A stretch of 46,130 nucleotides of DNA from Nocardiopsis suaedae (GTDB lineage: Bacteria > Actinomycetota > Actinomycetes > Streptosporangiales > Streptosporangiaceae). This document shows, piece after piece, positions 18,209-26,060 of this stretch (positions are counted from its first letter, which is position 1; every line of letters begins with the position of its first letter). Location of the stretch: assembly GCF_027706745.1 (NCBI RefSeq), contig NZ_JAQFWP010000060.1, forward strand, positions 1 through 46,130, read 5' to 3'. Under the pieces are notes generated by a model. That model saw only the letters and a list, made by a program, of their open reading frames with translations, had not been told where the DNA came from and did no database searches. The position numbers and the translations under genes are program-made.

Positions 18209-18239
18209 ACTATAGCGCACCGTGTCCGGTTCAGCGCAA
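18209..18239 (-). promoter_or_regulatory. Candidate promoter of the SAM-IV transcript
   Basis: On the minus strand TTGCGC (18234-18239), a 19-base spacer and TATAGT (18209-18214) are followed after eight bases by the first nucleotide of the aptamer. The position relative to the aptamer supports the call; the long spacer weakens it. Confidence 0.5.
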
Positions 18240-18464
18240 GGCGGGGCCGGTGTGACCCGGGTGGCGGCGGGCGCGGCGGTCCACGCGGCCCTGTGCGGCG
18301 ACGGCGTGCGGCCCTGTGCCCGGCGGTCTGCGCGACGGCGTGCCCGGCGGCGCGTGTCCGGAAGGCGGCGGGTCGGTGTCCCCGCCGGTCACGGGGAGGC
18401 CGGGCCCACGGGCCGGGGGCGCTCCCGACGGCCGCCGCGGCGCGCCCCCGTCACGGGGCGAGCA

Positions 18465-18495
18465 TTGACAGGGGCGCACCGCTTGCGGGGATACT
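18465..18495 (+). promoter_or_regulatory. Candidate promoter of the glutaryl-CoA operon
   Basis: A perfect TTGACA (18465-18470) is followed, after 19 bases, by GATACT (18490-18495). It lies about 115 bases ahead of the DUF3870 start, in otherwise gene-free sequence (18240-18608). Confidence 0.5.
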
Positions 18496-18608
18496 TGGGC
18501 GACTGCCCTCCCGCTCAGGGCGCCCTGCCTTCCCAGGTCGCCCGTCCAGGCGCGAGACTCCAGCCCTACGGAGCCTCATGCTGCCCGGAAACGGAAAGGG
18601 CCGAAAAC

Positions 18609-18977
18609 GTGCACGGTCACGATCTTGCTCTGCTCGACGACCCCGACGTCGTCCTCGTCTCGGGCTATGCCCGCCTGCCCGACGCGGTCGCGAGCCACTC
18701 CCAGTACGAGCGCCTCGGCGTGGTGCTCGCCGTCAACGTCACCGACGGGCGCATCGTCGCCGCCGACACCACGCTCCTGACCGATCTGGCCAAACGGTTC
18801 TTCCGCGCGCTCGTCGAGGGCCTGTCCGTCGCCGACGACCTCCCCGAGATCGCCGAGCGCGTGCGCACCCGCTACGCGGGGCAGTCCGGCGCCGCCCTCA
18901 CCACCGCGCTGCGCCGCTGCCTGGAGACCTACCACCAGCTCCGCGAACAGCGCGGCGGCGAGCAGTCGAGCGAGTGA
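18609..18977 (+). CDS. DUF3870 domain-containing protein
   Basis: A 122-aa protein that is essentially one DUF3870 domain: VLVSGYARLPDAV, an ERLGVVLAVNVTDGRIVAAD strand pair, TTLLTDLAKRFFRALVEG, and YAGQSGAALTTALRRCLETY. The domain has no known activity and often sits beside CoA-transferase and acyl-CoA dehydrogenase genes, as here. The GTG at 18609 is chosen because AAAGGG stands eight bases upstream and similarity begins immediately; the frame is open upstream but encodes only Arg/Pro-rich sequence. It is the first gene of an operon, separated by seven bases from the CoA-transferase gene. A role in binding or channelling an acyl-CoA or dicarboxylate is speculative. Confidence 0.85.
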   Translation: MHGHDLALLDDPDVVLVSGYARLPDAVASHSQYERLGVVLAVNVTDGRIVAADTTLLTDLAKRFFRALVEGLSVADDLPEIAERVRTRYAGQSGAALTTALRRCLETYHQLREQRGGEQSSE

Positions 18978-18984
18978 GCGAGGG

Positions 18985-20424
18985 ATGAGCGAGACGAACC
19001 GCGACGGCGCGACCGGGTACGGACCGCACGACGGGACCGGCCGGCGCGAACCGGACGAGCAGACCGATCACAACAGACCCTCGGGCGCCCCGCCCCCGGA
19101 GGGGCCGCTGGCCGGGGTCCGGGTCGCCGACCTGTCCCGGGTCCTCGCCGGGCCCTACGCCACCATGCTCCTGGCCGACCTGGGGGCCGAGGTGGTGAAG
19201 GTCGAGCACCCCGGGCACGGCGACGACACCCGCGCCTGGGGCCCACCCCACGCGGGCGGGGAGGCCGCCTACTACCTCGCCGTCAACCGCGGCAAGCGCA
19301 GCCTGGCCGTGGACGTCAAGGACCCCGACGGCCGGGCGGCCGTGCGGGAGCTGTGCGCCCGCTCCGACGTGGTGATCCAGAACTTCCGCCCGGGCGTCGC
19401 CGAGCGCCTGGGCCTGGGCTTCGCCGACGTCGGCGGGCGCAACCCCGCCGTGGTGTACTGCTCCATCAGCGGCTTCGGCCCCGAGCACACCCCCGCGGAC
19501 CGCCCCGCCTTCGACGTGCTGGTGCAGGCCGAGAGCGGCCTGATGGGCATCACCGGCGAGCCGGACGGCCCACCGAGCAAGGTCGGCGTGGCCATGACCG
19601 ACGTGCTCTCCGGGCTCAACGCCGCCGTGGCGATCCTCGGCGCGCTGCTGCGCGCCCGCACCACCGGCAGGGGGGAGCACGTGGAGGTGTCCCTCATCAA
19701 CTCGGCCCTGTCCGGCCTGGTCAACATCGCCCAGCAGGCCCTGGTCACCGGCGCCGAGCCGCCCCGCATGGGCAACGCCCACTCCACCGTGGTGCCCTAC
19801 CAGGTGTTCGGCACCGCCGACGCCGACATCGTGGTCGCCGCCGGGAACGACGCCCTGTTCCAGCGGCTGTGCGGGGTGCTGGACCGCCCGGACCTGGCCG
19901 GAGACCCGCGCTTCGCGGGCAACCCGGACCGCATCCGCAACCGGGACGCGCTCATCCCCGAGCTCGAAGCCGAGCTGGGCGCCCGCCCCGCCGCCGAGTG
20001 GCTGAAGCTGCTCACCGCGGCCGGTGTGCCCGCCGGGCAGGTGCGCGGCCCCCTGGACGCGGTGCGCTCCGCCCAGGCCGCCGGGGACGACGTGCTGGTG
20101 CGGGTCGACCACCCCACCGCGGGCGCCCTGGACACGGTGCGCGCCGGGTTCCGCCTGGCGTCGGGCGCGCAGCCGGGCGGCCAGGAGGGCGGCGGCGCGC
20201 CGCCGCTCCCCCCTCCCCTGCTGGGCCAGCACTCCCGCGAGGTCCTGGCCGAGCTGGGCGTGTCCGAGGACGGCATCGCCGCGATGATCGGCCGCGGCGC
20301 CGTACGCCAGACCGACCCGGGGAGCGGTGGGCCCGAGGACCCGGACGGCCCCGGCACCGCCACCGGACCGGCCGGGCCCGCGGCCGACACCCCGAACGAC
20401 GACGGAAGGACGGACCACCGATGA
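18985..20424 (+). CDS. CaiB/BaiF family (class III) CoA-transferase
   Basis: A 479-aa family III CoA-transferase. LAGVRVADLSRVLAGPYA starts the core after about 40 disordered residues, followed by LGAEVVKVEHPGHGDDTR, NRGKRSLAVD, and RPAFDVLVQAESGLMGITG, where Asp177 is the expected catalytic aspartate carrying the acyl anhydride. The core ends near residue 440 and a Gly/Pro/Asp-rich tail of about 40 residues follows. The gene is translationally coupled (ATGA) to a glutaryl-CoA dehydrogenase. A glutarate CoA-transferase (compare mammalian SUGCT, same family) that feeds glutaryl-CoA to the next enzyme is therefore the best inference. Other dicarboxylates cannot be excluded. Confidence 0.9.
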   Translation: MSETNRDGATGYGPHDGTGRREPDEQTDHNRPSGAPPPEGPLAGVRVADLSRVLAGPYATMLLADLGAEVVKVEHPGHGDDTRAWGPPHAGGEAAYYLAVNRGKRSLAVDVKDPDGRAAVRELCARSDVVIQNFRPGVAERLGLGFADVGGRNPAVVYCSISGFGPEHTPADRPAFDVLVQAESGLMGITGEPDGPPSKVGVAMTDVLSGLNAAVAILGALLRARTTGRGEHVEVSLINSALSGLVNIAQQALVTGAEPPRMGNAHSTVVPYQVFGTADADIVVAAGNDALFQRLCGVLDRPDLAGDPRFAGNPDRIRNRDALIPELEAELGARPAAEWLKLLTAAGVPAGQVRGPLDAVRSAQAAGDDVLVRVDHPTAGALDTVRAGFRLASGAQPGGQEGGGAPPLPPPLLGQHSREVLAELGVSEDGIAAMIGRGAVRQTDPGSGGPEDPDGPGTATGPAGPAADTPNDDGRTDHR

Positions 20425-21611
20425 GCGACCAGCGCAAGGCCGCGGCCCCCGACGCCCGCGACTTCCTGGCCCTGGACCGGGAGCTGACGGACGAGGAGCG
20501 CGACATCCGCGACACGGTGCGCGCGTTCGCCGCCGACGAGCTGCTGCCCAACGTCGCCGACTGGTACGAGGCCGGGACCATCCCCGACGCGCGCGGGCTC
20601 GCCAAGCGCCTGGGCGCCCTCGGCGTGCTCGGCATGCACCTGGAGGGGTACGGCTGCGCGGGTGTGGGCCCCGTCGCCTACGGCGCGGCGTGCAGGGAGC
20701 TGGAGGCGGTCGACTCGGGCCTGCGCAGCTTCGTGTCCGTGCAGGGGTCGCTGGCGATGACGGCGATCCACAAGTTCGGCTCCGAGGAGCAGAAGCGGGA
20801 GTGGCTGCCGGGGATGGCGGCCGGGGACGCGATCGGCTGCTTCGGGCTGACCGAGCCCGACTCGGGCAGCGACCCCGGGTCGATGCGCACCCGGGCCCGC
20901 CGGGACGGCGACGGCTGGGTGCTCGACGGCACCAAGATGTGGATCACCAACGGGTCGGTCGCCGACGCGGCGGTGGTGTGGGCCGCCACCGACGACGGCG
21001 TCCGCGGGTTCCTGGTGCCCACCGACACCCCGGGGTTCACCGCCAACACCGTGCGGCACAAGCTGTCGCTGCGCGCCTCGATCACCTCCGAGCTGGTGCT
21101 GGAGGGCGTCCGGCTGCCCGGCTCGGCGCTGCTGCCCGGCTCGCGTGGCCTGGGCTCGCCGCTTTCCTGCCTCAACGAGGCCCGCTACGGCATCGTGTGG
21201 GGCGTGGTGGGCGCCGCCCGCGCCTGCTACGAGTCGGCGCTGGAGTACGCGACCACCCGCGAGCAGTTCGGTCAGGCCATCGGCGGCTTCCAGCTCACCC
21301 AGCGCAAGCTGGCCGACATGGTGGTGGACGTGAACCAGGCGCAGATGACGGCGCTGCGCATCGGGCGGCTCAAGGAGCAGGGCGCGTGCCACCACAACCA
21401 CGTCAGCTTCGGCAAGTTCGCCAACGTGGCCGCCGCCCAGCGGGTGGCCCGCACCTCCCGGTCCGTGCACGGCGCCAACGGGATCACCCTGGAGTACCCG
21501 GTGATGCGGCACATGGCCAACCTGGAGACGGTGGCCACCTACGAGGGCACCGAGGAGATCCACGCGCTCAGCATCGGGCAGGCGGTGACCGGCGTCTCGG
21601 CGTTCCGCTGA
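20421..21611 (+). CDS. gcdH: Glutaryl-CoA dehydrogenase
   Basis: A 396-aa acyl-CoA dehydrogenase whose closest family resemblance is to decarboxylating glutaryl-CoA dehydrogenase. It shares LTEPDSGSDPGSMRTRA (FAD site), KMWITNGSVADAAVVW, GSPLSCLNEARYGIVWGVVGA, QLTQRKLADM and the C-terminal NLETVATYEGTEEIHAL. In the last motif Glu375 corresponds to the catalytic base, and the human enzyme reads NLEAVNTYEGTHDIHAL. It oxidises and decarboxylates glutaryl-CoA to crotonyl-CoA, passing electrons to ETF. The ATG overlaps the CoA-transferase stop (ATGA). Together with the preceding two genes it forms a compact glutarate-utilisation operon, the terminal part of lysine or glutarate catabolism. Confidence 0.9.
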   Translation: MSDQRKAAAPDARDFLALDRELTDEERDIRDTVRAFAADELLPNVADWYEAGTIPDARGLAKRLGALGVLGMHLEGYGCAGVGPVAYGAACRELEAVDSGLRSFVSVQGSLAMTAIHKFGSEEQKREWLPGMAAGDAIGCFGLTEPDSGSDPGSMRTRARRDGDGWVLDGTKMWITNGSVADAAVVWAATDDGVRGFLVPTDTPGFTANTVRHKLSLRASITSELVLEGVRLPGSALLPGSRGLGSPLSCLNEARYGIVWGVVGAARACYESALEYATTREQFGQAIGGFQLTQRKLADMVVDVNQAQMTALRIGRLKEQGACHHNHVSFGKFANVAAAQRVARTSRSVHGANGITLEYPVMRHMANLETVATYEGTEEIHALSIGQAVTGVSAFR

Positions 21612-21677
21612 CCCGCGAGTAGCCCCGGCACCGGCGCACCCAGCACAATGGTCGTGAGCCGAATGAGGGAGATGTCG

Positions 21678-22142
21678 ATGGGGAACGACACCAAGCAGTT
21701 CCGGGCCGGGAAGATGCGGCGCGTCTTCGACGCGACCGTGTCCGGCCTGGTGAAGTACGGGCTGGGCCCGTCCTACACGCGGCTGCTGACCACCCGCGGA
21801 CGGTCCACGGGCTTCCTCCGGTCGACCCCGATCGACCTGGTGGAGAACGAGCAGGGCCGGTTCCTCGTCGCCCCCTACGGTGAGGTCGGCTGGGTGCGCA
21901 ACATCCGCAAGGACGGGTTCGCCACCCTGCGCCGGGGCGGCTGGATCGAGCTGGTCAGCGTGGCCGAGGTGGACGCCGGGCGCGCGGCCCCGGTGCTCAA
22001 GGAGTACCTGGCCAACCCGCGGGTCGCGGTGGTCGGCCCGTACTTCAGGGCCGCCCCCGACTCGCCGTTGGAGTGGTTCGTCGACGAGGCCGCCGACCAC
22101 CCGGTGTTCGAGATCATCCGGAGCACGACCGTACGCCTGTGA
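21678..22142 (+). CDS. F420-dependent nitroreductase-family (Ddn-like) protein
   Basis: A 154-aa split-barrel protein of the deazaflavin-dependent nitroreductase family. It contains YTRLLTTRGRSTGFLRSTPIDLV followed by GRFLVAPYGEVGWVRNIRKD, the classic T-x-GRKTG...VxxxGG/GxxxxPxWxxNxxxxP-like core for F420 binding, and a WIELVSVAEVD strand. Family members reduce quinones or nitroaromatics with F420H2; the substrate is unknown. The ATG at 21678 is chosen since GGGAG lies six bases upstream; ATGs at 21648 and 21672 lack a placed SD. It follows gcdH by 66 bases on the same strand and may be co-transcribed, although a biochemical link is not evident. Confidence 0.85.
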   Translation: MGNDTKQFRAGKMRRVFDATVSGLVKYGLGPSYTRLLTTRGRSTGFLRSTPIDLVENEQGRFLVAPYGEVGWVRNIRKDGFATLRRGGWIELVSVAEVDAGRAAPVLKEYLANPRVAVVGPYFRAAPDSPLEWFVDEAADHPVFEIIRSTTVRL

Positions 22143-22437
22143 CCGCCGTTTCCGAGCCCTGCACAGGAACGGCGCTCACGCACCGGTACGGCCTCCACGG
22201 CTCTGGTCCGGACGCGCCTCGCCTCCTTGCGCCCTACCGTGCGGCGAAGCCTTCATCGGTCCCCGAGGCCGGCCCCGGCCGACCTCGGAAGACCTGACCG
22301 GCACCCCGCCCATCGGCGGACAGCGACGCCGTCCACGGTCGCGCGGACGCCCCCCCGTGCTGCCCAGCCCCCTGAGAGGCGGTCCCAGTCGGGTCGGCAG
22401 GGGCCGCCTCCCCGGGATCGGGCAGCCGTACGGCCGT

Positions 22438-23145
22438 TCACACGAGGCGGTGGCCGCCGTCGACGTGCAGTACCGTTCCGGTGACGTAGCCATTGCCCAT
22501 CAGCGACGTGAAGGCCCGGGCGATGTCCTCGGCCGTGCCGATCCGCCGGGCCGGAAGCCGTTCGGCCATCTCCGTGAAGGCCGCCTGCCGGTCCATGCCG
22601 ATCCTGTCCCAAACGGGGGTGTCCACCCACCCCGGGGAGAGCACGTTCACGCGCACGGGCGCCAGTTCCACCGCCAGCCCGTACGCCAGTGACGCGAGCG
22701 CGCCGTTGGCGGCCGCCACGATCGTGTTCGCCCCGTTCGGCCGGTAGGCGTTGATCCCCGACGTGTAGGTGATCGACCCGGTCACGCGCCCGGCCGCGTA
22801 CTTGCCGACCAGCCAGGCGCCGAACAGCTTGGTGTCCACGACGGCGCGGGCCGCCTCCGTGGCGACTCCGGCCGTGGGGCCGTACACGCCCGTGACGTCC
22901 GCCGCGGTGACCGCGACGTGGTCCGCCCGCCCCACCCGCTCGAACAGCCCGGCCACGTCCTCCTCCCGGCCGATGTCCGCCGGGACCGCGGCGGCCTTCC
23001 CGTACGCGGACAGGTCCGCCTGGGCCTCCGCGAGCCGGTCCGCGGACCGCCCCACGATCGTCACGTCCATCCCCTCGGCGAGCACGGTCCGGGCCAGAGC
23101 CAGCCCCATCCCGGAACCCCCGCCGATGATCATCACTTCGGTCAT
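22438..23145 (-). CDS. Atypical SDR-family protein lacking the YxxxK pair
   Basis: A 235-aa short-chain dehydrogenase/reductase fold. The Gly-rich nucleotide-binding turn is GGGSGMGLALA (8-18), with VGRSADRL after strand two (Arg suggests NADPH) and ADIGREEDV. The active-site Ser is present in ITYTSG. The catalytic Tyr and Lys, normally YxxxK before the helix that ends in LAVEL, are replaced: Val and Asn occupy the aligned positions in IVAAANGALASLAYGLAVEL. A standard C-terminal GTVLHVDGGHRLV follows. It may use another mechanism or work as a sensor. It is divergent from an XRE regulator with 101 bases between the starts, a typical regulator-target arrangement. The ATG start is at 23145. Confidence 0.85.
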   Translation of the reverse strand: MTEVMIIGGGSGMGLALARTVLAEGMDVTIVGRSADRLAEAQADLSAYGKAAAVPADIGREEDVAGLFERVGRADHVAVTAADVTGVYGPTAGVATEAARAVVDTKLFGAWLVGKYAAGRVTGSITYTSGINAYRPNGANTIVAAANGALASLAYGLAVELAPVRVNVLSPGWVDTPVWDRIGMDRQAAFTEMAERLPARRIGTAEDIARAFTSLMGNGYVTGTVLHVDGGHRLV

Positions 23146-23246
23146 GCCCCGAGCCTCCGGCGCCCCGCCCGGACCGGGAAGGCCGCCCGGTTCCCGGGTG
23201 CGACAGGGCCACCCGGCCGTGGACCCTCGGTGGCACAATCGCCGGT

Positions 23247-24128
23247 ATGAACGCGATGGCGGAGTTCCTCCGCACCCGGCGCGGGCGGATCGGCCCGGCC
23301 GACGTCGGGCTGCCCGCCGGGCCGGGCCCCCGGCGCACCCCGGGGCTACGCCGCGAGGAGCTGGCCACGCTGGCCGGAGTGAGCGCGGACTACTACACCC
23401 GGATCGAGCAGGGACGCGAGGCCGCGCCCAGCGACGCGGTCCTGAACGCCCTGGCCCGGGTCCTGCTGCTCACCGACGACGAGCACGCCCACCTGCTCGC
23501 CCTCGCCGACCGCGCGGCGGGGCGCACACCCCGCCGCCCGCCCGCGCCGCCGCGGTCGGCCCGCCCCGGCCTCCGGCTGCTGCTGGAATCGGTCCGCCCC
23601 AGTCCGGCGTACGTGCTCAGCGAGGTCAACGACGTCCTCGCCGCCAATCCCGAGGGGCTGGCGCTGATGTCCGGGCTCGGCGACTGGCCGCCCGCACAGC
23701 GCAACACGATCAGGTACACGTTCCTCCACCCGGCGTCGAAGACGGTCTTCGCCGACTGGGACCGGGTGGCGCGCAACTGCGTCGCGCACCTGCGCAGCGC
23801 CGAACCGGCCGCCCAGGGGCCGACCGCCGCGCTGGTCGCCGAACTGTCCGCGGCCGACGGCGGGTTCGCCGCCCTGTGGCGCCGACACGAGATCTGGGTC
23901 AAACGCGGCGGCGAGACCGCGTTCCACCACCCGGGGATCGGCCGGTTCACCCTCGCGAACGAGGTGCTCACCACCCCTGGGGGCGGACAGCGGATGCTGG
24001 TCTACCAGGCCGCCCCCGGCACGCCCGAGCACGACGCCGTGGTCCTGCTCGCGATGGCCGCCCAGGGCCGGCGCCCCGTGCCGGGGGAGAACCCTTCTCA
24101 CGCCCCCGACGGCGGTCCGACAGGCTGA
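23247..24128 (+). CDS. XRE-family regulator with MmyB-like ligand domain
   Basis: A 293-aa transcription factor. An N-terminal helix-turn-helix is seen at about 31-75 (PGLRREELATLAGVSADYY, TRIEQGREAAPS, VLNALARVLLL). The C-terminal region, about 105-265, is MmyB-like, with VLSEVNDVLAANPEGLALM, NTIRYTFLHPASKTVFADW and a late HEIWVKRGGETAFHHPGIGRF stretch; this domain is thought to bind fatty acid-like ligands. Such regulators are typically transcribed divergently from the SDR or oxidoreductase gene they repress, which matches the gene at 22438-23145. The operator should be in 23146-23246, where GC-rich CCCGG/CCGGG repeats are present but not clearly assignable. Confidence 0.9.
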   Translation: MNAMAEFLRTRRGRIGPADVGLPAGPGPRRTPGLRREELATLAGVSADYYTRIEQGREAAPSDAVLNALARVLLLTDDEHAHLLALADRAAGRTPRRPPAPPRSARPGLRLLLESVRPSPAYVLSEVNDVLAANPEGLALMSGLGDWPPAQRNTIRYTFLHPASKTVFADWDRVARNCVAHLRSAEPAAQGPTAALVAELSAADGGFAALWRRHEIWVKRGGETAFHHPGIGRFTLANEVLTTPGGGQRMLVYQAAPGTPEHDAVVLLAMAAQGRRPVPGENPSHAPDGGPTG

Positions 24129-24574
24129 ACGGGGCCTCCTCTGGAGCGGTCGTCTCTCTCCGACCGGGTGGGCGCCACCGTTGAACGCCCTGTGGTGAGG
24201 GCCCTGCCGGACCCGGCCGGACCCGGCCGGCCCCGCCGACGGCGCTTGGGCCCCTGAGCATCCGCCCACCCCCGGGGCCACCATCCGCGAGCACCGCACG
24301 TAGCGGCGTCCCCGGAGGGGCGGGCACGGCCCCGAGACCAACAGCGGAGAAAGGACACCGTCCCAGCGGACGCCGACCCGCGCACCGGCCTCGTGCCCTC
24401 CCGGATGGGTGTCCGTCGGTGGCCCTCCCTTCGTCGCCCTCTCCGTACTTCCAACCGAGTACGCGGGGTTCGGCTGCGCGCAGGAGGTCCCGGCCGCCGC
24501 TCCCCCGCCACGCTGGTGGGTGACGGGGCCGGAACCGGCCCCGACGACGCGACGACGGGGAGGGGAACCCGCGC
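24129..24574. other. Intergenic region between the XRE and DUF418 genes
   Basis: No gene or clear regulatory structure is visible. GGACCCGGCC is repeated in tandem near 24208-24228. A possible SD (GGAGG) stands 11 bases before the DUF418 start. Confidence 0.4.
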
Positions 24575-25882
24575 ATGAGCATGCGCACCGAACGACCGGG
24601 CGGGACGGAGTCCGGCGAGTCCACGGCACCCGGAAGGGCCGGGAACGCCGCCGAGGAGGCCGGGCGGGCGCCCGCGGAAGCGGCCGAGGGGGCCGAGCGT
24701 GCCACGGGGGCCGGCCGCCTGCCGCTGCTCGACGTCCTCCGGGGGCTGGCGATCCTCGGCACCTTGGGCATGAACATCTGGCTGTTCGCCGGTCCCGGGG
24801 GCGAGCTCGGCATCCTCGACCGTGACATGCCCACCCTGGCCTCGGCCGCCGCCGACCCCGGTGCGGGCGCGGTCGCCGAAGCGCTGTTCCGCCTCGCCAT
24901 GAACGGCACCTCGCTGTCGCTGCTCACCCTGCTGTTCGGCGCCGGGCTGGCGGTGCAGTACCGGTCGGCGCGCAAACGCGGTCTGCCTTGGCCGGGGCCC
25001 TACAAGTGGCGGGCACTGTTCCTGTTCTTCGAGGGCCTGGTGCACTTCACCCTGGTGTTCGCCTGGGACGTGCTGATGGGCTACGCCATGACCGCCCTTG
25101 TGGCGGCCTGGCTGCTGGCGCGCGGCCCGCGCGTGCGGGTGGCGGCGGCCGCCGTCGCGGGCACCGTGCACGTGGCGCTGATGGGCGTGGGCACCGCCCT
25201 CCTCGCGGCTTCCCCGGACACCACGGGAGGAGAGGGCGGTGCCTCAGCGGAGCTCGTCCGGCTCTACGCCGAGGGCACCTACCCGGAGCAGGTCGCGGCC
25301 CGGCTGGAGAACGCCGCGGTGCTGCGCCTTGAGCCCGTCATGACCTTCGGCCTGCTGCTAGCGCTGTTCCTCTGCGGCGTGTTCCTCTTCCGAGCCGGGG
25401 CGTTCTCGCCCGGAGCGCAGGGGCGGCGGCTGCGTGTCCGCATGGCCGTGTGGGGGCTCGGCACCGGGGTCCCGATGAAGGCGGCGGCCTCGCTGCTCGG
25501 CGGCGACTGGTTCCTCATCGAGCGCTACGCCGCCGCACCGGTGGCGGCGATCGGGGTGGCGGGGCTGGTCGGGCTGGTCCTGGACCGGGCACAGCGGACC
25601 GGGCCGGTGGTGCGGGCACTGTCCGACCTGGGCCGCGTCGCGCTCAGCGGCTATGTCCTCCAGAACGTCCTCGCCATGCTGGCCTGCTACGGCTTCGGCC
25701 TGGGCCTGGCGGCGCGCTTCGCGGACTCGGGGCCGTGGTGGGTGATCGCCCTGTGGGCGGCCATCGGAGCGGTCCTGCTCGCGGGTAGCACGCTGTGGCT
25801 GCGCCGGTTCCGGCACGGGCCGCTGGAGGCCGTGCAGAAGGCGGCACTGGCCGGGACGGCACGGCGGCGGACGGCGCGCTGA
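24575..25882 (+). CDS. DUF418 domain-containing membrane protein
   Basis: A 435-aa polytopic membrane protein. After about 45 disordered residues comes the conserved DUF418 N-terminal helix RLPLLDVLRGLAILGTLGMN. Then follow several hydrophobic segments, LTLLFGAGLAVQYRSARKRG, a FFEGLVHFTLVFAWDVLMGYAM segment, and a DUF418 domain in the C-terminal half (GRVALSGYVLQNVLAMLACYG). About ten membrane spans are likely. The family is distantly related to acyltransferase-3-like membrane proteins, but no reaction is established. The neighbouring genes give no clue. It is convergent with metK, with a strong hairpin between them. Confidence 0.85.
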   Translation: MSMRTERPGGTESGESTAPGRAGNAAEEAGRAPAEAAEGAERATGAGRLPLLDVLRGLAILGTLGMNIWLFAGPGGELGILDRDMPTLASAAADPGAGAVAEALFRLAMNGTSLSLLTLLFGAGLAVQYRSARKRGLPWPGPYKWRALFLFFEGLVHFTLVFAWDVLMGYAMTALVAAWLLARGPRVRVAAAAVAGTVHVALMGVGTALLAASPDTTGGEGGASAELVRLYAEGTYPEQVAARLENAAVLRLEPVMTFGLLLALFLCGVFLFRAGAFSPGAQGRRLRVRMAVWGLGTGVPMKAAASLLGGDWFLIERYAAAPVAAIGVAGLVGLVLDRAQRTGPVVRALSDLGRVALSGYVLQNVLAMLACYGFGLGLAARFADSGPWWVIALWAAIGAVLLAGSTLWLRRFRHGPLEAVQKAALAGTARRRTAR

Positions 25883-25984
25883 GGCGGCCAGGCTCTGGGC
25901 GCACCAAGGCGCACCAGGAGCACACCGGGCACGGCCCGGGCAGGGACCGGGACCGCGGGGCGGTCCCGGACGGTGGACGAAGGC

Positions 25985-26018
25985 CAGGGCCCGCCTCCCC
26001 TGCGGGAGGCGGGCCCTG
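25985..26018. terminator. Bidirectional terminator between DUF418 gene and metK
   Basis: Exact 15-base arms, CAGGGCCCGCCTCCC (25985-25999) and its complement (26004-26018), flank a 4-base loop between convergent genes. Confidence 0.85.
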
Positions 26019-26060
26019 CGCGTTCGCTGTTCGGCTCCGGCGGAGCCGGGTCGGACGCCT

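Noticed and set aside
18222-18608. Longer N terminus of the DUF3870 protein
   Set aside because: The extension is Arg-rich non-domain sequence and crosses the predicted promoter; the GTG at 18609 has a well placed SD and starts at the domain boundary.
23146-23246. Operator between the SDR and XRE genes
   Set aside because: Several CCCGG/CCGGG repeats exist, but such words are common at this GC content and no unique palindrome stands out.
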